Assembly (NCBI GenBank): GCA_021160565.1
Contig: JAGHCG010000118.1
Coordinates: 1 to 6,423 of the forward strand
Length of the DNA: 6,423 nucleotides
Reading direction: 5' to 3'
From: a bacterium
GTDB lineage: Bacteria; Ratteibacteria; UBA8468; B48-G9; JAFGKM01
In this document: positions 1-6,151 of the stretch, one piece after another
Layout of the letters: every line of letters begins with the position of its first letter
Numbering within the stretch: position 1 is the first letter of the stretch
Position numbers and translations under genes: made by a program
The notes under the pieces: model-generated
What the model was told of the DNA's origin: nothing
Seen by the model: only the letters and a program-made list of their open reading frames with translations
Databases searched by the model: none

Positions 1-266
1 CAATAAGTTTGTGAGATCAATGTAATTGAAATATTCTCAAAAGTTTTTTGGAAAGCATTGTTGAGAATTCATTCAGATAAACTGAGTAAACTCTGAGAAG
101 AAAAATTTCTGGGTTAAAACAAAAATAAATTCTTCAATCCCGTTTTTCTTAATTCCGGATTTATTTTCGCCTGGTAAGGAATTTGAGAGCAGGTATAAAA
201 GTGGAAAGAACAAATTCTACAACTGTGGTTATGTGGGGGAAATTTATTATGTTTCGATTTCTTGTG
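1..266. other. Non-coding region upstream of the 5S rRNA gene
   Basis: I see no supported gene here. All three forward frames close within the first 25 bases, so no upstream coding region reaches in on the + strand, and I find no plausible reverse-strand gene. The 3' end of a 23S rRNA, the usual upstream neighbour of 5S, is not recognisable, and there is no tRNA. The stretch holds a perfect 8-bp inverted repeat at 33-40/61-68 and one copy of a CTGGTAAG motif at 171-178 that recurs, inverted, beyond ruvB. A stop-free frame at 153-299 has no convincing start and runs through the 5S promoter, so it is not called. Confidence 0.6.
33..68. repeat. 8-bp inverted repeat with 20-nt loop
   Basis: ATTCTCAA (33-40) and TTGAGAAT (61-68) are exact reverse complements separated by 20 bases. 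No T-run follows the right arm, so this does not look like an intrinsic terminator. It could be a regulatory or structural element belonging to something left of the window, or chance in AT-rich DNA. Confidence 0.35.
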
Positions 267-294
267 TTGACAAAAATGATTATATGGGTAAAAT
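267..294 (+). promoter_or_regulatory. Sigma-70-type promoter of the 5S rRNA gene
   Basis: A perfect -35 hexamer TTGACA lies at 267-272. TAAAAT at 289-294 is one mismatch from TATAAT, with a 16-bp spacer. Transcription would start about 7 bases after the -10 box, at or next to G301, where the 5S terminal helix begins. A second candidate -10, TATAAT at 295-300, would need a 22-bp spacer and is less likely. The fit between the promoter and the RNA 5' end suggests the 5S is made as an independent transcript needing little or no 5' trimming. Confidence 0.75.
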
Positions 295-300
295 TATAAT

Positions 301-421
301 GTCCCTGGCAACCATGGCGGGAGGGAAACACCCGTTCCCATCCCGAACACGGTCGTTAAGCCTCCCAGCGCCGATGGTACTGCCTCCGAGAGGAGGTGGG
401 AGAGTAGGTGTTGCCAGGGAC
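301..421 (+). rRNA. rrf: 5S ribosomal RNA
   Basis: This is a complete 5S rRNA gene of about 120 nt, the RNA of the large-subunit central protuberance. The ends pair as helix I: 301-310 with 412-421, extendable by T300-A422. Helix II is visible as GGGAGG (319-324) with CCTCCC (361-366). Helix IV is CCTCC (383-387) and GGAGG (392-396) closed by a GAGA tetraloop. The conserved segments CCCGTTCCCATCCCGAAC, AGCGCCGATGGTA and GAGAGTAGG are all present in order. No 23S or 16S gene is adjacent within the window, which is unusual because 5S normally closes an rrn operon. A T-rich tract (424-431) follows helix I and may help end transcription, but there is no separate terminator hairpin, so readthrough into the downstream GTPase gene is possible. 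The exact mature ends are uncertain by one or two bases. Confidence 0.96.
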
Positions 422-453
422 ACTTTTCTTTACTTTCCTGAAAATTAAATTTC

Positions 454-462
454 TGTTATAAT
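454..462 (+). promoter_or_regulatory. Extended -10 promoter of the EF-G2-to-ruvB operon
   Basis: TGTTATAAT (454-462) is an extended -10 element: TGn directly followed by a perfect TATAAT. No good -35 box lies 16-18 bases upstream, which is typical of extended -10 promoters. Transcription would begin near 469, just before the Shine-Dalgarno region of the first gene. It lies only 33 bases past the 5S rRNA, so the operon could be served both by this promoter and by readthrough from the strong 5S promoter. No operator or LexA-like box is evident around it. Confidence 0.55.
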
Positions 463-487
463 AAATTCAAAAGGAGAAGGAGGAAAA

Positions 488-2503
488 ATGGGAAAAGTTT
501 ATAATGTTGGAATTTTTGGCAATAATAAATCGGGAAAAACAATTCTTGTGGAAGCGCTTCTTTACAAATCCGGGATGATTGACAGAATGGGTGATATAAA
601 TCAGGGTAATACCACAATGGATTATGATGAGGAAGAAATAAACAGATTGATGAGTATAAATTTAAGTACAGGTTTTATAAAGAAAAAAGAGGATATTATA
701 TATCTGATTGACACTCCCGGATATATGGATTTTATAGGAGAGCAGATTTCAGGAATAGAGGGTTCTGACTGTGCAATTCTCAACATTTCAGCAGAAGGTG
801 GAATTGAAGTTGGAACAGAAAAGATGTGGGAACTTTTGAAAGAGAAAAATAAACCAGTTGTTATTTTTATAAATAAACTTGACCTGCCTGAAATTGATTT
901 TGGGAAAATCTGGAGTGAACTTGAAGAGTTTTTTGAAAAGAAAGTTGTTCTTGTGAATTATCCTGAATTTGAAAATGGTAAACTTAAAGGAGTGATAAAT
1001 CTTCTTGAAAAAAATCCTGCCCCAGAAGAAGCACAGAAAATTTTTCAAAGTTCAATGGATACGATTGCAGAACTTGATGATGCTTTAATGGAAAAATACC
1101 TGGAAGGAGAAGAGTTAAAAAAGGAAGAAATAGCAACCCATATGAAGAAAGGGATTGTTGAAGGAAAAATCATTCCTGTACTATGTGGTTCTGGTTTAAA
1201 TCAGATTGGAATTGAGGAGTTAATTGACTTTATTTTAAATTTTATGCCTTCAACTGATGAACTTCCACCTGTGAAGGGAGAAGGACCTGATGGAAATGAA
1301 ATAGAGAGGGAGAGGAAGGAAGATGCACCATTGAGTGGTAAGATTATAAAAACTGTATTTGACCCATTTGCAGGAAGATTATCTTATCTGAGAGTCTTTT
1401 CAGGAAAACTTTCCTCAAATTCCCAGTTTCTAAATTCTACAAAAAATATAAAGGAAAGAGTGGGACAGTTATACAGAATGCAGGGTAAAAAACAGGAACC
1501 AGTGGATGTTGCCTATCCAGGAGAAGTAGTTGCAGTGGCAAAACTTTCAAGTTCTCAGACATTTGATTCTTTCTCTGACCCGAATTCTCCAATTGTTTTT
1601 CCAAAACCCAAAATTCCAGAAGGAGCGGTTTCTTACTCAATCGCTCCAAAAGTGAAAGGAACTGAAGATAAACTGGGAAATGCTATAAATAGAATAACAG
1701 AAGAAGATTTAACAATCAGGGTTTTCAGAGATGATGAAACAGGAGAAACCATAATTTCAGGAATGGGAGATTTACATATTGATATATCTGTCAGTAAATT
1801 TAAAAATAAATTTGGTGTGGAAGTTGAAAAAGGAATACCAAAAATTGCTTATAAAGAAACAATTACAACTTCTGCTCAGGCTGAGGGAAAGTATAAAAGA
1901 CAGACAGGTGGAAGAGGTCAGTATGGTCATTGTTTCATAAAAATAGAACCTTTACCCAGAGGAGCAGGATTTGAGTTTGTTGACCAGATTGTTGGAGGAG
2001 TAATTCCAAGACAATTTATTCCATCTGTTGAAAAAGGGGTAAGGGAGGCAATGAAAAAGGGAGTTCTTGCAAATTATCCAATAGTGGATATAAAAGTTAC
2101 TCTTTATGATGGGTCCTACCATTCAGTTGATTCTTCAGATATTGCCTTCCAAATAGCAGGTTCAATGGCTTTACAGAAGGCGGTTCAGCAGGCAAATCCA
2201 ATTTTACTTGAGCCAATTGTAAATGTTGAAATAAGAGCCCCTCAGGAATTTGTTGGAGATATAATAGGTACAATAAATTCAAAAAGAGGTAAAGTTCTTG
2301 ATATGACAATTTCAGGGAAAACACAGATTGTTAAAGCACAGGTTCCCCTTGCAGAAATGGCAAATTATACAAATGAATTGAGGTCCATAACAAGTGGGAA
2401 GGGAACCTATACCATGGAATTTTCTCATTATGAAGTTGTTCCTTCCCATATTGCACAGAAAATAATTGAACAGAGAAAAGAAAAGAAGGAGGGGAAGGAT
2501 TAA
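488..2503 (+). CDS. EF-G2-type translational GTPase (elongation factor G-like)
   Basis: This cytoplasmic ribosome-associated GTPase has the five-domain EF-G layout. It is 671 aa long, slightly shorter than canonical EF-G (about 690-700). The G domain shows G1 GNNKSGKT (11-18), G3 DTPGY (75-79), G4 NKLD (129-132) and G5 CGSGL (233-237). Domain II starts near residue 283. Domain III has ETGETIISGMGDLH (417-430), domain IV has QTGGRGQYG (472-480) and a tip loop with YHSVDSSD around H545, and domain V starts near E575. The overall pattern fits the EF-G2 paralogue family, as in Thermus EF-G-2, better than FusA, LepA, RF3 or TetM. The catalytic-His position of switch II is Tyr79, and the switch I RGITI motif reads RLMSI with Ser56 for Thr. 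The start follows AGGAGG (478-483) by 4 nt. It heads a tight operon. Its exact role is unproven; a second EF-G elsewhere in the genome probably does bulk translocation. Confidence 0.93.
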   Translation: MGKVYNVGIFGNNKSGKTILVEALLYKSGMIDRMGDINQGNTTMDYDEEEINRLMSINLSTGFIKKKEDIIYLIDTPGYMDFIGEQISGIEGSDCAILNISAEGGIEVGTEKMWELLKEKNKPVVIFINKLDLPEIDFGKIWSELEEFFEKKVVLVNYPEFENGKLKGVINLLEKNPAPEEAQKIFQSSMDTIAELDDALMEKYLEGEELKKEEIATHMKKGIVEGKIIPVLCGSGLNQIGIEELIDFILNFMPSTDELPPVKGEGPDGNEIERERKEDAPLSGKIIKTVFDPFAGRLSYLRVFSGKLSSNSQFLNSTKNIKERVGQLYRMQGKKQEPVDVAYPGEVVAVAKLSSSQTFDSFSDPNSPIVFPKPKIPEGAVSYSIAPKVKGTEDKLGNAINRITEEDLTIRVFRDDETGETIISGMGDLHIDISVSKFKNKFGVEVEKGIPKIAYKETITTSAQAEGKYKRQTGGRGQYGHCFIKIEPLPRGAGFEFVDQIVGGVIPRQFIPSVEKGVREAMKKGVLANYPIVDIKVTLYDGSYHSVDSSDIAFQIAGSMALQKAVQQANPILLEPIVNVEIRAPQEFVGDIIGTINSKRGKVLDMTISGKTQIVKAQVPLAEMANYTNELRSITSGKGTYTMEFSHYEVVPSHIAQKIIEQRKEKKEGKD

Positions 2504-2505
2504 TT

Positions 2506-3033
2506 ATGATAAAAGTTGAAGTGGAAGGGGTGGTTTTAAATCTTCTTACCAATTCACCCATTGTTGTTTTGAGAAGTATAAATGGAGATGTTCTCCCAAT
2601 TGTCATAGGAATGTTTGAGGCTCAATCTATTTTGCTTGCTCTTGAAAATCCTCAAATTCCCAGACCTCTCACTCATGATTTGATGAAAAATATAATTGAA
2701 AATTTTGAAGGGAAATTGTTAAGACTTGAAATCCATTCGTTAAAAGAAAATGTTTATTATGCTGATCTTGTGATTGAATGTAAAGGGAAAATTAAAAAAA
2801 TTGATTGCAGACCAAGTGATGGGATAGCACTTGCTTTAAGATTTAAAGCACCGATTTTTGCTTCAGAGGATTTAATGGAAAAAGGAGATATGATAAAGTA
2901 TTATGATGGTAAGCATTTTCTTAAATCAAATAAACTTGACAAACCAATAGATAAACAGGAAGCAGAAGAGTTCAGGAAAATTCTTGAAAATATAACAACA
3001 AAAGAATTCTGGAAAAGATTAAAAGAAGAATAA
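2506..3033 (+). CDS. Bifunctional nuclease family protein (DUF151/BFN)
   Basis: This 175-aa protein has the hallmarks of the DNase-RNase (bifunctional nuclease) family, to which Thermotoga maritima TM0160 of known structure belongs. Conserved blocks in order are LPIVIGMFEAQSI (30-42), RPLTHDLM (53-60) and RPSDGIALALR (102-112), followed by PIFASEDLM (116-124). The charged C-terminal tail (about 145-175) contains EAEEFRKILENI, the short helix many members carry after the core. There is no signal peptide or membrane segment, so it is cytoplasmic. The ATG lies 2 nt after the GTPase stop; purine-rich AAGGA (2495-2499) sits 6 nt upstream and AGGAGG (2487-2492) slightly far. Plant relatives were reported to degrade DNA and RNA, but the role of bacterial members is not settled. 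Its place before yebC-ruvCAB is compatible with nucleic-acid processing, which is inference only. Confidence 0.88.
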   Translation: MIKVEVEGVVLNLLTNSPIVVLRSINGDVLPIVIGMFEAQSILLALENPQIPRPLTHDLMKNIIENFEGKLLRLEIHSLKENVYYADLVIECKGKIKKIDCRPSDGIALALRFKAPIFASEDLMEKGDMIKYYDGKHFLKSNKLDKPIDKQEAEEFRKILENITTKEFWKRLKEE

Positions 3034-3045
3034 AAGGAGGTAGAA

Positions 3046-3795
3046 ATGTCAGGACATTCCAAATGGCATAGTATAAAACACAAAAAGATGGCAGAGGATG
3101 CCAAAAGAGGAAAAATTTTCACAAAACTTATAAGGGAGATAATGGTTGCTGCAAAGATGGGTGGACCGAATCCTGAGACAAATCCAAAATTGAGAATGGC
3201 AATTGAAAAGGCAAAAAGTTATAATATGCCAAATGATAATATTCAGAGAGCGATTAAAAAAGGAACTGGAGAGGAAGGTGGAGTAAATTATGAACAGTTT
3301 ACCTATGAAGGATATGGTCCTGGAGGAGTTGCAATATATGTTGAAGTTCTGACAGATAATAAAAATAGAAGTGCTGCTGAAATTCGTTCAATTTTTTCCC
3401 GTCATAATGGAAATCTTGCAGGAGCAGGAAGCGTTTCATGGATATTTGAAAGGAAAGGATTGATAACTGTAAAAAAAGAAGGAGTGGATGAAGATACTGT
3501 TCTGGGAATAATCCTTGATGCCGGAGCAGAAGATATGAAGACAGAAAGTGATAGATATGAGATAATAACCACTCCAGAAAATTTTGAAAAAGTGAAAAAG
3601 GCACTTGAAGAAAATAATATTCCAATTGAGAATGCAAGTATAACATTTATTCCAAAAAATACAGTGAGACTTGAAGGGAAAGAAGCAGAGCAACTTTTGA
3701 AACTTCTTGATGAACTTGAAGAATGTGATGATGTTCAGGGAGTTTATGCAAATTTTGATATTCCTGATGAAATCCTTGAAACAATTTCAAAATAG
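3046..3795 (+). CDS. yebC: YebC/PmpR family protein
   Basis: This 249-aa protein has the family's usual length and all its signature blocks: MSGHSKWHSIKHKK at the N-terminus, RGKIFTKLIREI (21-32), MPNDNIQRAIKKGTG (61-75), YEGYGPGGVA (87-96), LTDNKNRSAAEIR (102-114) and GAGSVSWIFERKG (126-138). The fold has three domains with an acidic cleft. Members were long annotated as transcriptional regulators. Later work on bacterial YebC proteins and mitochondrial TACO1 points to a translation role, helping ribosomes through difficult peptide motifs. I recall this from the literature and the sequence does not show it directly. AAGGAGG (3034-3040) sits 5 nt before the ATG, the strongest Shine-Dalgarno site inside the operon. 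It directly precedes ruvC, the common bacterial order. The MSGHSKWHSIKH start leaves no doubt about the N-terminus. Confidence 0.97.
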   Translation: MSGHSKWHSIKHKKMAEDAKRGKIFTKLIREIMVAAKMGGPNPETNPKLRMAIEKAKSYNMPNDNIQRAIKKGTGEEGGVNYEQFTYEGYGPGGVAIYVEVLTDNKNRSAAEIRSIFSRHNGNLAGAGSVSWIFERKGLITVKKEGVDEDTVLGIILDAGAEDMKTESDRYEIITTPENFEKVKKALEENNIPIENASITFIPKNTVRLEGKEAEQLLKLLDELEECDDVQGVYANFDIPDEILETISK

Positions 3796-3797
3796 AA

Positions 3798-4286
3798 TTG
3801 ATTATACTTGGAATAGACCCGGGACTTAATAAAATAGGATATGGAGCAATTGAAACGGAAAATGGATTGAGAGTGATAAAAACAGGAGTTATTTGCCCGC
3901 CGCCACATTTCACTTTTAAAATGAAACTTGAAAATATCTCCAGAAATTTTGAAGAACTGATAGAAAATCTTAAACCTGATGTGGTTGCAATTGAAGAAAT
4001 ATATCTTGGTAAAAATGTCCAGATAGCTTTGAAAATTGGGCAGGTTATGGGGATAATAGAAGGATTGACACTGAATAAAAAAATAAAATTTTCTCTTATC
4101 TCTCCAAGGGAGATAAAAAAATCACTTACAGGAAGAGGAGGTGCAACAAAAGAACAGGTAAAATTTATGGTTGAAAATCTTACAGGATATAAAGAGTTCA
4201 AAAAAATAGATGAAAGTGATGCAGTTGCAGTTGCTATATCTTATTTAAATACAGAGGGTAAAGATGATTGGATATATAAAAGGTAA
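3798..4286 (+). CDS. ruvC: Crossover junction endodeoxyribonuclease RuvC
   Basis: RuvC is the Holliday-junction resolvase, a homodimer that nicks two opposing strands of junctions held by RuvAB. At 162 aa it is near the usual length. The RNase H-like fold carries all four acidic residues at the same positions as in E. coli RuvC: D7 in GIDPG, E66 in AIEEIYLGKN, and D138 and D141 in KIDESDAVAVA. It is therefore expected to be active. The start is TTG at 3798: the frame is closed by TGA at 3777-3779, no ATG or GTG lies between, and TTG places the family's usual M-x-I-L-G-I-D opening correctly. No Shine-Dalgarno sequence precedes it, and yebC stops 2 nt upstream, so translation probably depends on ribosomes finishing yebC. 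The 3' end overlaps ruvA by 23 nt. Confidence 0.95.
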   Translation: MIILGIDPGLNKIGYGAIETENGLRVIKTGVICPPPHFTFKMKLENISRNFEELIENLKPDVVAIEEIYLGKNVQIALKIGQVMGIIEGLTLNKKIKFSLISPREIKKSLTGRGGATKEQVKFMVENLTGYKEFKKIDESDAVAVAISYLNTEGKDDWIYKR

Positions 4287-4848
4287 AATTGTTCATAAAT
4301 CCCCTGCCAGAATGATAGTTGAAAATAATGGAATTGGGTATGTTTTGAATGTTTCTCTTCAAACATCTGAAAGTGTTGGAGAGGAGGGAGAGGATGTAAA
4401 ACTTTTTGTTCATCAGCAGATAACAGATGAGGAAATACAACTTTATGGTTTTTCAACCGAGGAGGAAAAAAAAGTTTTTGAATTATTACTTGGAGTTCCA
4501 GGAATTGGTCCGAGAGTGGCTTTAAGAATTCTTTCTGGAATGAGTATAAATGAACTTTACAATGCTATAGTTGCTGAAGATGCTGAAGTTTTTACAAAAG
4601 TTCCGGGAGTTGGGAGAAAGACAGGGGAAAGGTTAATTGTTGAGTTGAAACAGAGAGTTGAAAAGATACCAACAATTCCTGGTATTAAAGAAAAAGAAAG
4701 GGAAATTTTTGTAGCAGCAGTTGAAGCACTTACAGTTTTGGGTTATAAAAGAAAAGAAGCGACAGCAGCAATAAATAAAGTTATGAAAGAAAAAAAGGAA
4801 GATTTAAATCTTGAAGAAATAATAAAAGAGGCACTGAAGAAAATTTAA
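4264..4848 (+). CDS. ruvA: Holliday junction branch migration protein RuvA
   Basis: RuvA binds four-way junctions as a tetramer and loads the RuvB motors. At 194 aa it is close to E. coli RuvA (203). Domain I (about 1-63) is the OB fold, beginning MIGYIKGKI and containing the acidic-pin segment [11 protein letters not shown] (53-63). Domain II has two helix-hairpin-helix motifs, [17 protein letters not shown] (78-94) and [17 protein letters not shown] (113-129), which contact the DNA backbone. A linker leads to the RuvB-binding domain III (about 145-194), recognisable by [18 protein letters not shown]. The gene starts inside the end of ruvC in another frame, with GAGGG (4254-4258) 5 nt before the ATG. 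It therefore has its own ribosome-binding site in addition to coupling. It is cytoplasmic and nucleoid-associated. Confidence 0.96.
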   Translation: MIGYIKGKIVHKSPARMIVENNGIGYVLNVSLQTSESVGEEGEDVKLFVHQQITDEEIQLYGFSTEEEKKVFELLLGVPGIGPRVALRILSGMSINELYNAIVAEDAEVFTKVPGVGRKTGERLIVELKQRVEKIPTIPGIKEKEREIFVAAVEALTVLGYKRKEATAAINKVMKEKKEDLNLEEIIKEALKKI

Positions 4849-4849
4849 A

Positions 4850-5863
4850 ATGGAAGAAAGAATAACTTCTCCGGTTGCGGGAACTGAAGATATAAAGTTT
4901 GAAAATAAATTAAGACCAAAAAGTTTTGAAGAATTTATTGGTCAGGAAAAAGTTAAGGAAAACCTTTATGTTTTTATAAAAGCAGCAAAAGAAAGGGGAG
5001 AAGTTCTTGACCATGTTCTTTTCCATGGACCTCCTGGAATTGGGAAAACAACTCTTGCCTATATTATAGCAAATGAGATGAATGTGAATATAAAAGCAAC
5101 TTCAGGACCTGTAATTGAAAAAGCAGGAGACCTTGCAGGAATTCTAACAAATCTGGAGGAAGGAGATGTTCTTTTTATTGATGAAATTCACCGCCTTTCA
5201 AGAAATGTGGAAGAATATTTGTACAGTGCTATGGAAGAATTCTGTATAGATATTGTGATAGGAGAAGGACCAAAAGCAAAATCAGTTAAAATTCCGTTAA
5301 AACCCTTCACTCTTGTTGGTGCAACAACAAGAATTGGACTTTTAACATCTCCATTAAGAAATAGGTTTGGGATATTGCACAGACTTGATTATTATTCAAA
5401 TGAAGAATTGAAAGAAATAATAAAAAGGTCAGCAAAAATTCTGAAAATAAAAATAACAGAAGATGGTGCAGAGGAGATAGCAAAAAGGTCTCGCGGAACT
5501 CCAAGAGTTGCCAATCGTCTTTTGAGAAGAGTAAGAGATTACGCTCAGGTAAAAGGAAAGGGAATAATTGATAGAGAGATTTCAATGCATGCTCTTGATA
5601 AAATGGATGTTGATGAAGAGGGTCTTGATGAAATGGACAAAAGAATACTTGAAATTATAATAAATAAATTTGGTGGAGGACCTGTGGGACTTAAAAGTTT
5701 ATCAATTGCTGCAGGAGAAGAACCTTCTACAATAGAAGAAGTTTATGAAAGTTTTTTGATAAGAAAGGGATTTATTAAGAAAACTCCACAGGGAAGAGTT
5801 GCCACACCACTTGCCTATAAACATCTCGGATTTAATAGAAAAGGCGAAAATACCCTCCTCTAA
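4850..5863 (+). CDS. ruvB: Holliday junction ATP-dependent helicase RuvB
   Basis: RuvB is the hexameric AAA+ motor that pulls DNA through the RuvA-bound junction. At 337 aa it has the usual length. Walker A is GPPGIGKT (60-67) with Walker B LFIDEIH (108-114). Sensor 1 is GATTR (157-161), the arginine finger is R170 in SPLRNRFG, and sensor 2 is R219 in [13 protein letters not shown]. The C-terminal winged-helix domain (about 252-330) contains [11 protein letters not shown] and [16 protein letters not shown], which meets junction DNA. The N-terminal [11 protein letters not shown] motif (22-32) is also typical. The ATG starts 1 nt after the ruvA stop with no Shine-Dalgarno sequence at normal spacing (AGAGG at 4827-4831 is too far), so translation is probably coupled to ruvA. 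It is the last gene of the operon. No damage-inducible LexA box is visible upstream. Confidence 0.97.
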   Translation: MEERITSPVAGTEDIKFENKLRPKSFEEFIGQEKVKENLYVFIKAAKERGEVLDHVLFHGPPGIGKTTLAYIIANEMNVNIKATSGPVIEKAGDLAGILTNLEEGDVLFIDEIHRLSRNVEEYLYSAMEEFCIDIVIGEGPKAKSVKIPLKPFTLVGATTRIGLLTSPLRNRFGILHRLDYYSNEELKEIIKRSAKILKIKITEDGAEEIAKRSRGTPRVANRLLRRVRDYAQVKGKGIIDREISMHALDKMDVDEEGLDEMDKRILEIIINKFGGGPVGLKSLSIAAGEEPSTIEEVYESFLIRKGFIKKTPQGRVATPLAYKHLGFNRKGENTLL

Positions 5864-5866
5864 TTC

Positions 5867-5901
5867 CCAGATAGGAAGCCAATTACTTACCAGATAAGGA
5901 A
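5867..5901. repeat. Tandem imperfect repeat after the ruvB stop codon
   Basis: CCAGATAGGAA (5867-5877) and CCAGATAAGGAA (5890-5901) are near-identical direct repeats starting 4 bases past the ruvB stop. Each sits in a small inverted repeat: TTCC (5864-5867) with GGAA (5874-5877), and a longer hairpin at 5880-5904. They may be the 3' untranslated region or decayed remains of a repeat element. Confidence 0.45.
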
Positions 5902-5904
5902 TTG
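5880..5904 (+). terminator. Possible weak terminator hairpin of the ruv operon
   Basis: CAATT-A-CTTA (5880-5889) pairs with TAAG-G-AATTG (5895-5904) around a CCAGA loop, giving nine base pairs with one internal A/G mismatch. The stem is mostly A-T and no T-run follows directly; the nearest T-rich tract is 5939-5948. An intrinsic terminator is only a guess. The hairpin could instead stabilise the mRNA 3' end. Confidence 0.25.
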
Positions 5905-6114
5905 AAGCAGTGAAAAATTGAAATCTCTTACCAGTTGGTTTTTATTTTCCTTATCAAATCTCTGAAAAGTTAAATTTAGCAAGAAAGAACCCCATAAGAA
6001 GGAATTTTAACGGGAAGCAAAAATTTTGATGGAACATTTCCTCTGAACTTTCAGCAGAAATATATACTTTCATGGTTTTTAAGCCAAAGAAGGATTCATA
6101 ATGTTAAAGTAGAG

Positions 6115-6132
6115 AAATTTTTACAAAAATTT
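6115..6132. repeat. 18-bp AT-rich palindrome upstream of the lacI-type promoter
   Basis: AAATTTTT (6115-6122) and AAAAATTT (6125-6132) are perfect reverse complements around a central AC, 33 bp upstream of the -35 box. It could be a regulator site or an UP-like AT-rich element, though in DNA this AT-rich chance is a fair alternative. Confidence 0.35.
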
Positions 6133-6143
6133 ATAGTGGAGGA

Positions 6144-6151
6144 AATCGATT
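6144..6151. promoter_or_regulatory. Candidate operator core AATCGATT
   Basis: AATCGATT is a perfect 8-bp palindrome with a central CG, 14 bp upstream of the lacI-type -35 box. LacI-family operators are palindromes with a central CG step that the hinge helices open, and AAnCGnTT-like cores are common. The palindrome does not extend further, so assignment as the autoregulatory operator is tentative. Confidence 0.25.

Noticed and set aside
153..299. Stop-free + strand frame upstream of the 5S, with a possible GTG at 201 and ATG at 231
   Set aside because: No convincing Shine-Dalgarno site or family resemblance, and it covers the -35 and -10 boxes of the 5S promoter.
331..348. GTTC/GAAC inverted repeat resembling a LexA box
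   Set aside because: It is part of the universally conserved 5S rRNA loop sequence (CCCGTTCCCATCCCGAAC), so its conservation is explained by the RNA.
233..448. A 71-codon open frame on the + strand across the 5S region
   Set aside because: It runs straight through the complete, well-folded 5S rRNA gene and its promoter; the protein it would give resembles no family I know.
3647..4201. A 184-codon open frame on the minus strand
   Set aside because: It lies antisense to the end of yebC and most of ruvC, whose motifs and catalytic residues are intact. It is a by-product of AT-rich codon use.
5930..5948. ACC-AGTT-GGT stem followed by a T-rich tract, as a terminator
   Set aside because: A stem of three or four base pairs is too weak for intrinsic termination, although the T-rich tract could matter with a larger structure.
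5954..6073. A 39-codon minus-strand frame beginning MKVYISAESSEE
   Set aside because: The first residues recall the start of some peptidases, but there is no Shine-Dalgarno site, the similarity ends after seven residues, and it is too short to defend.
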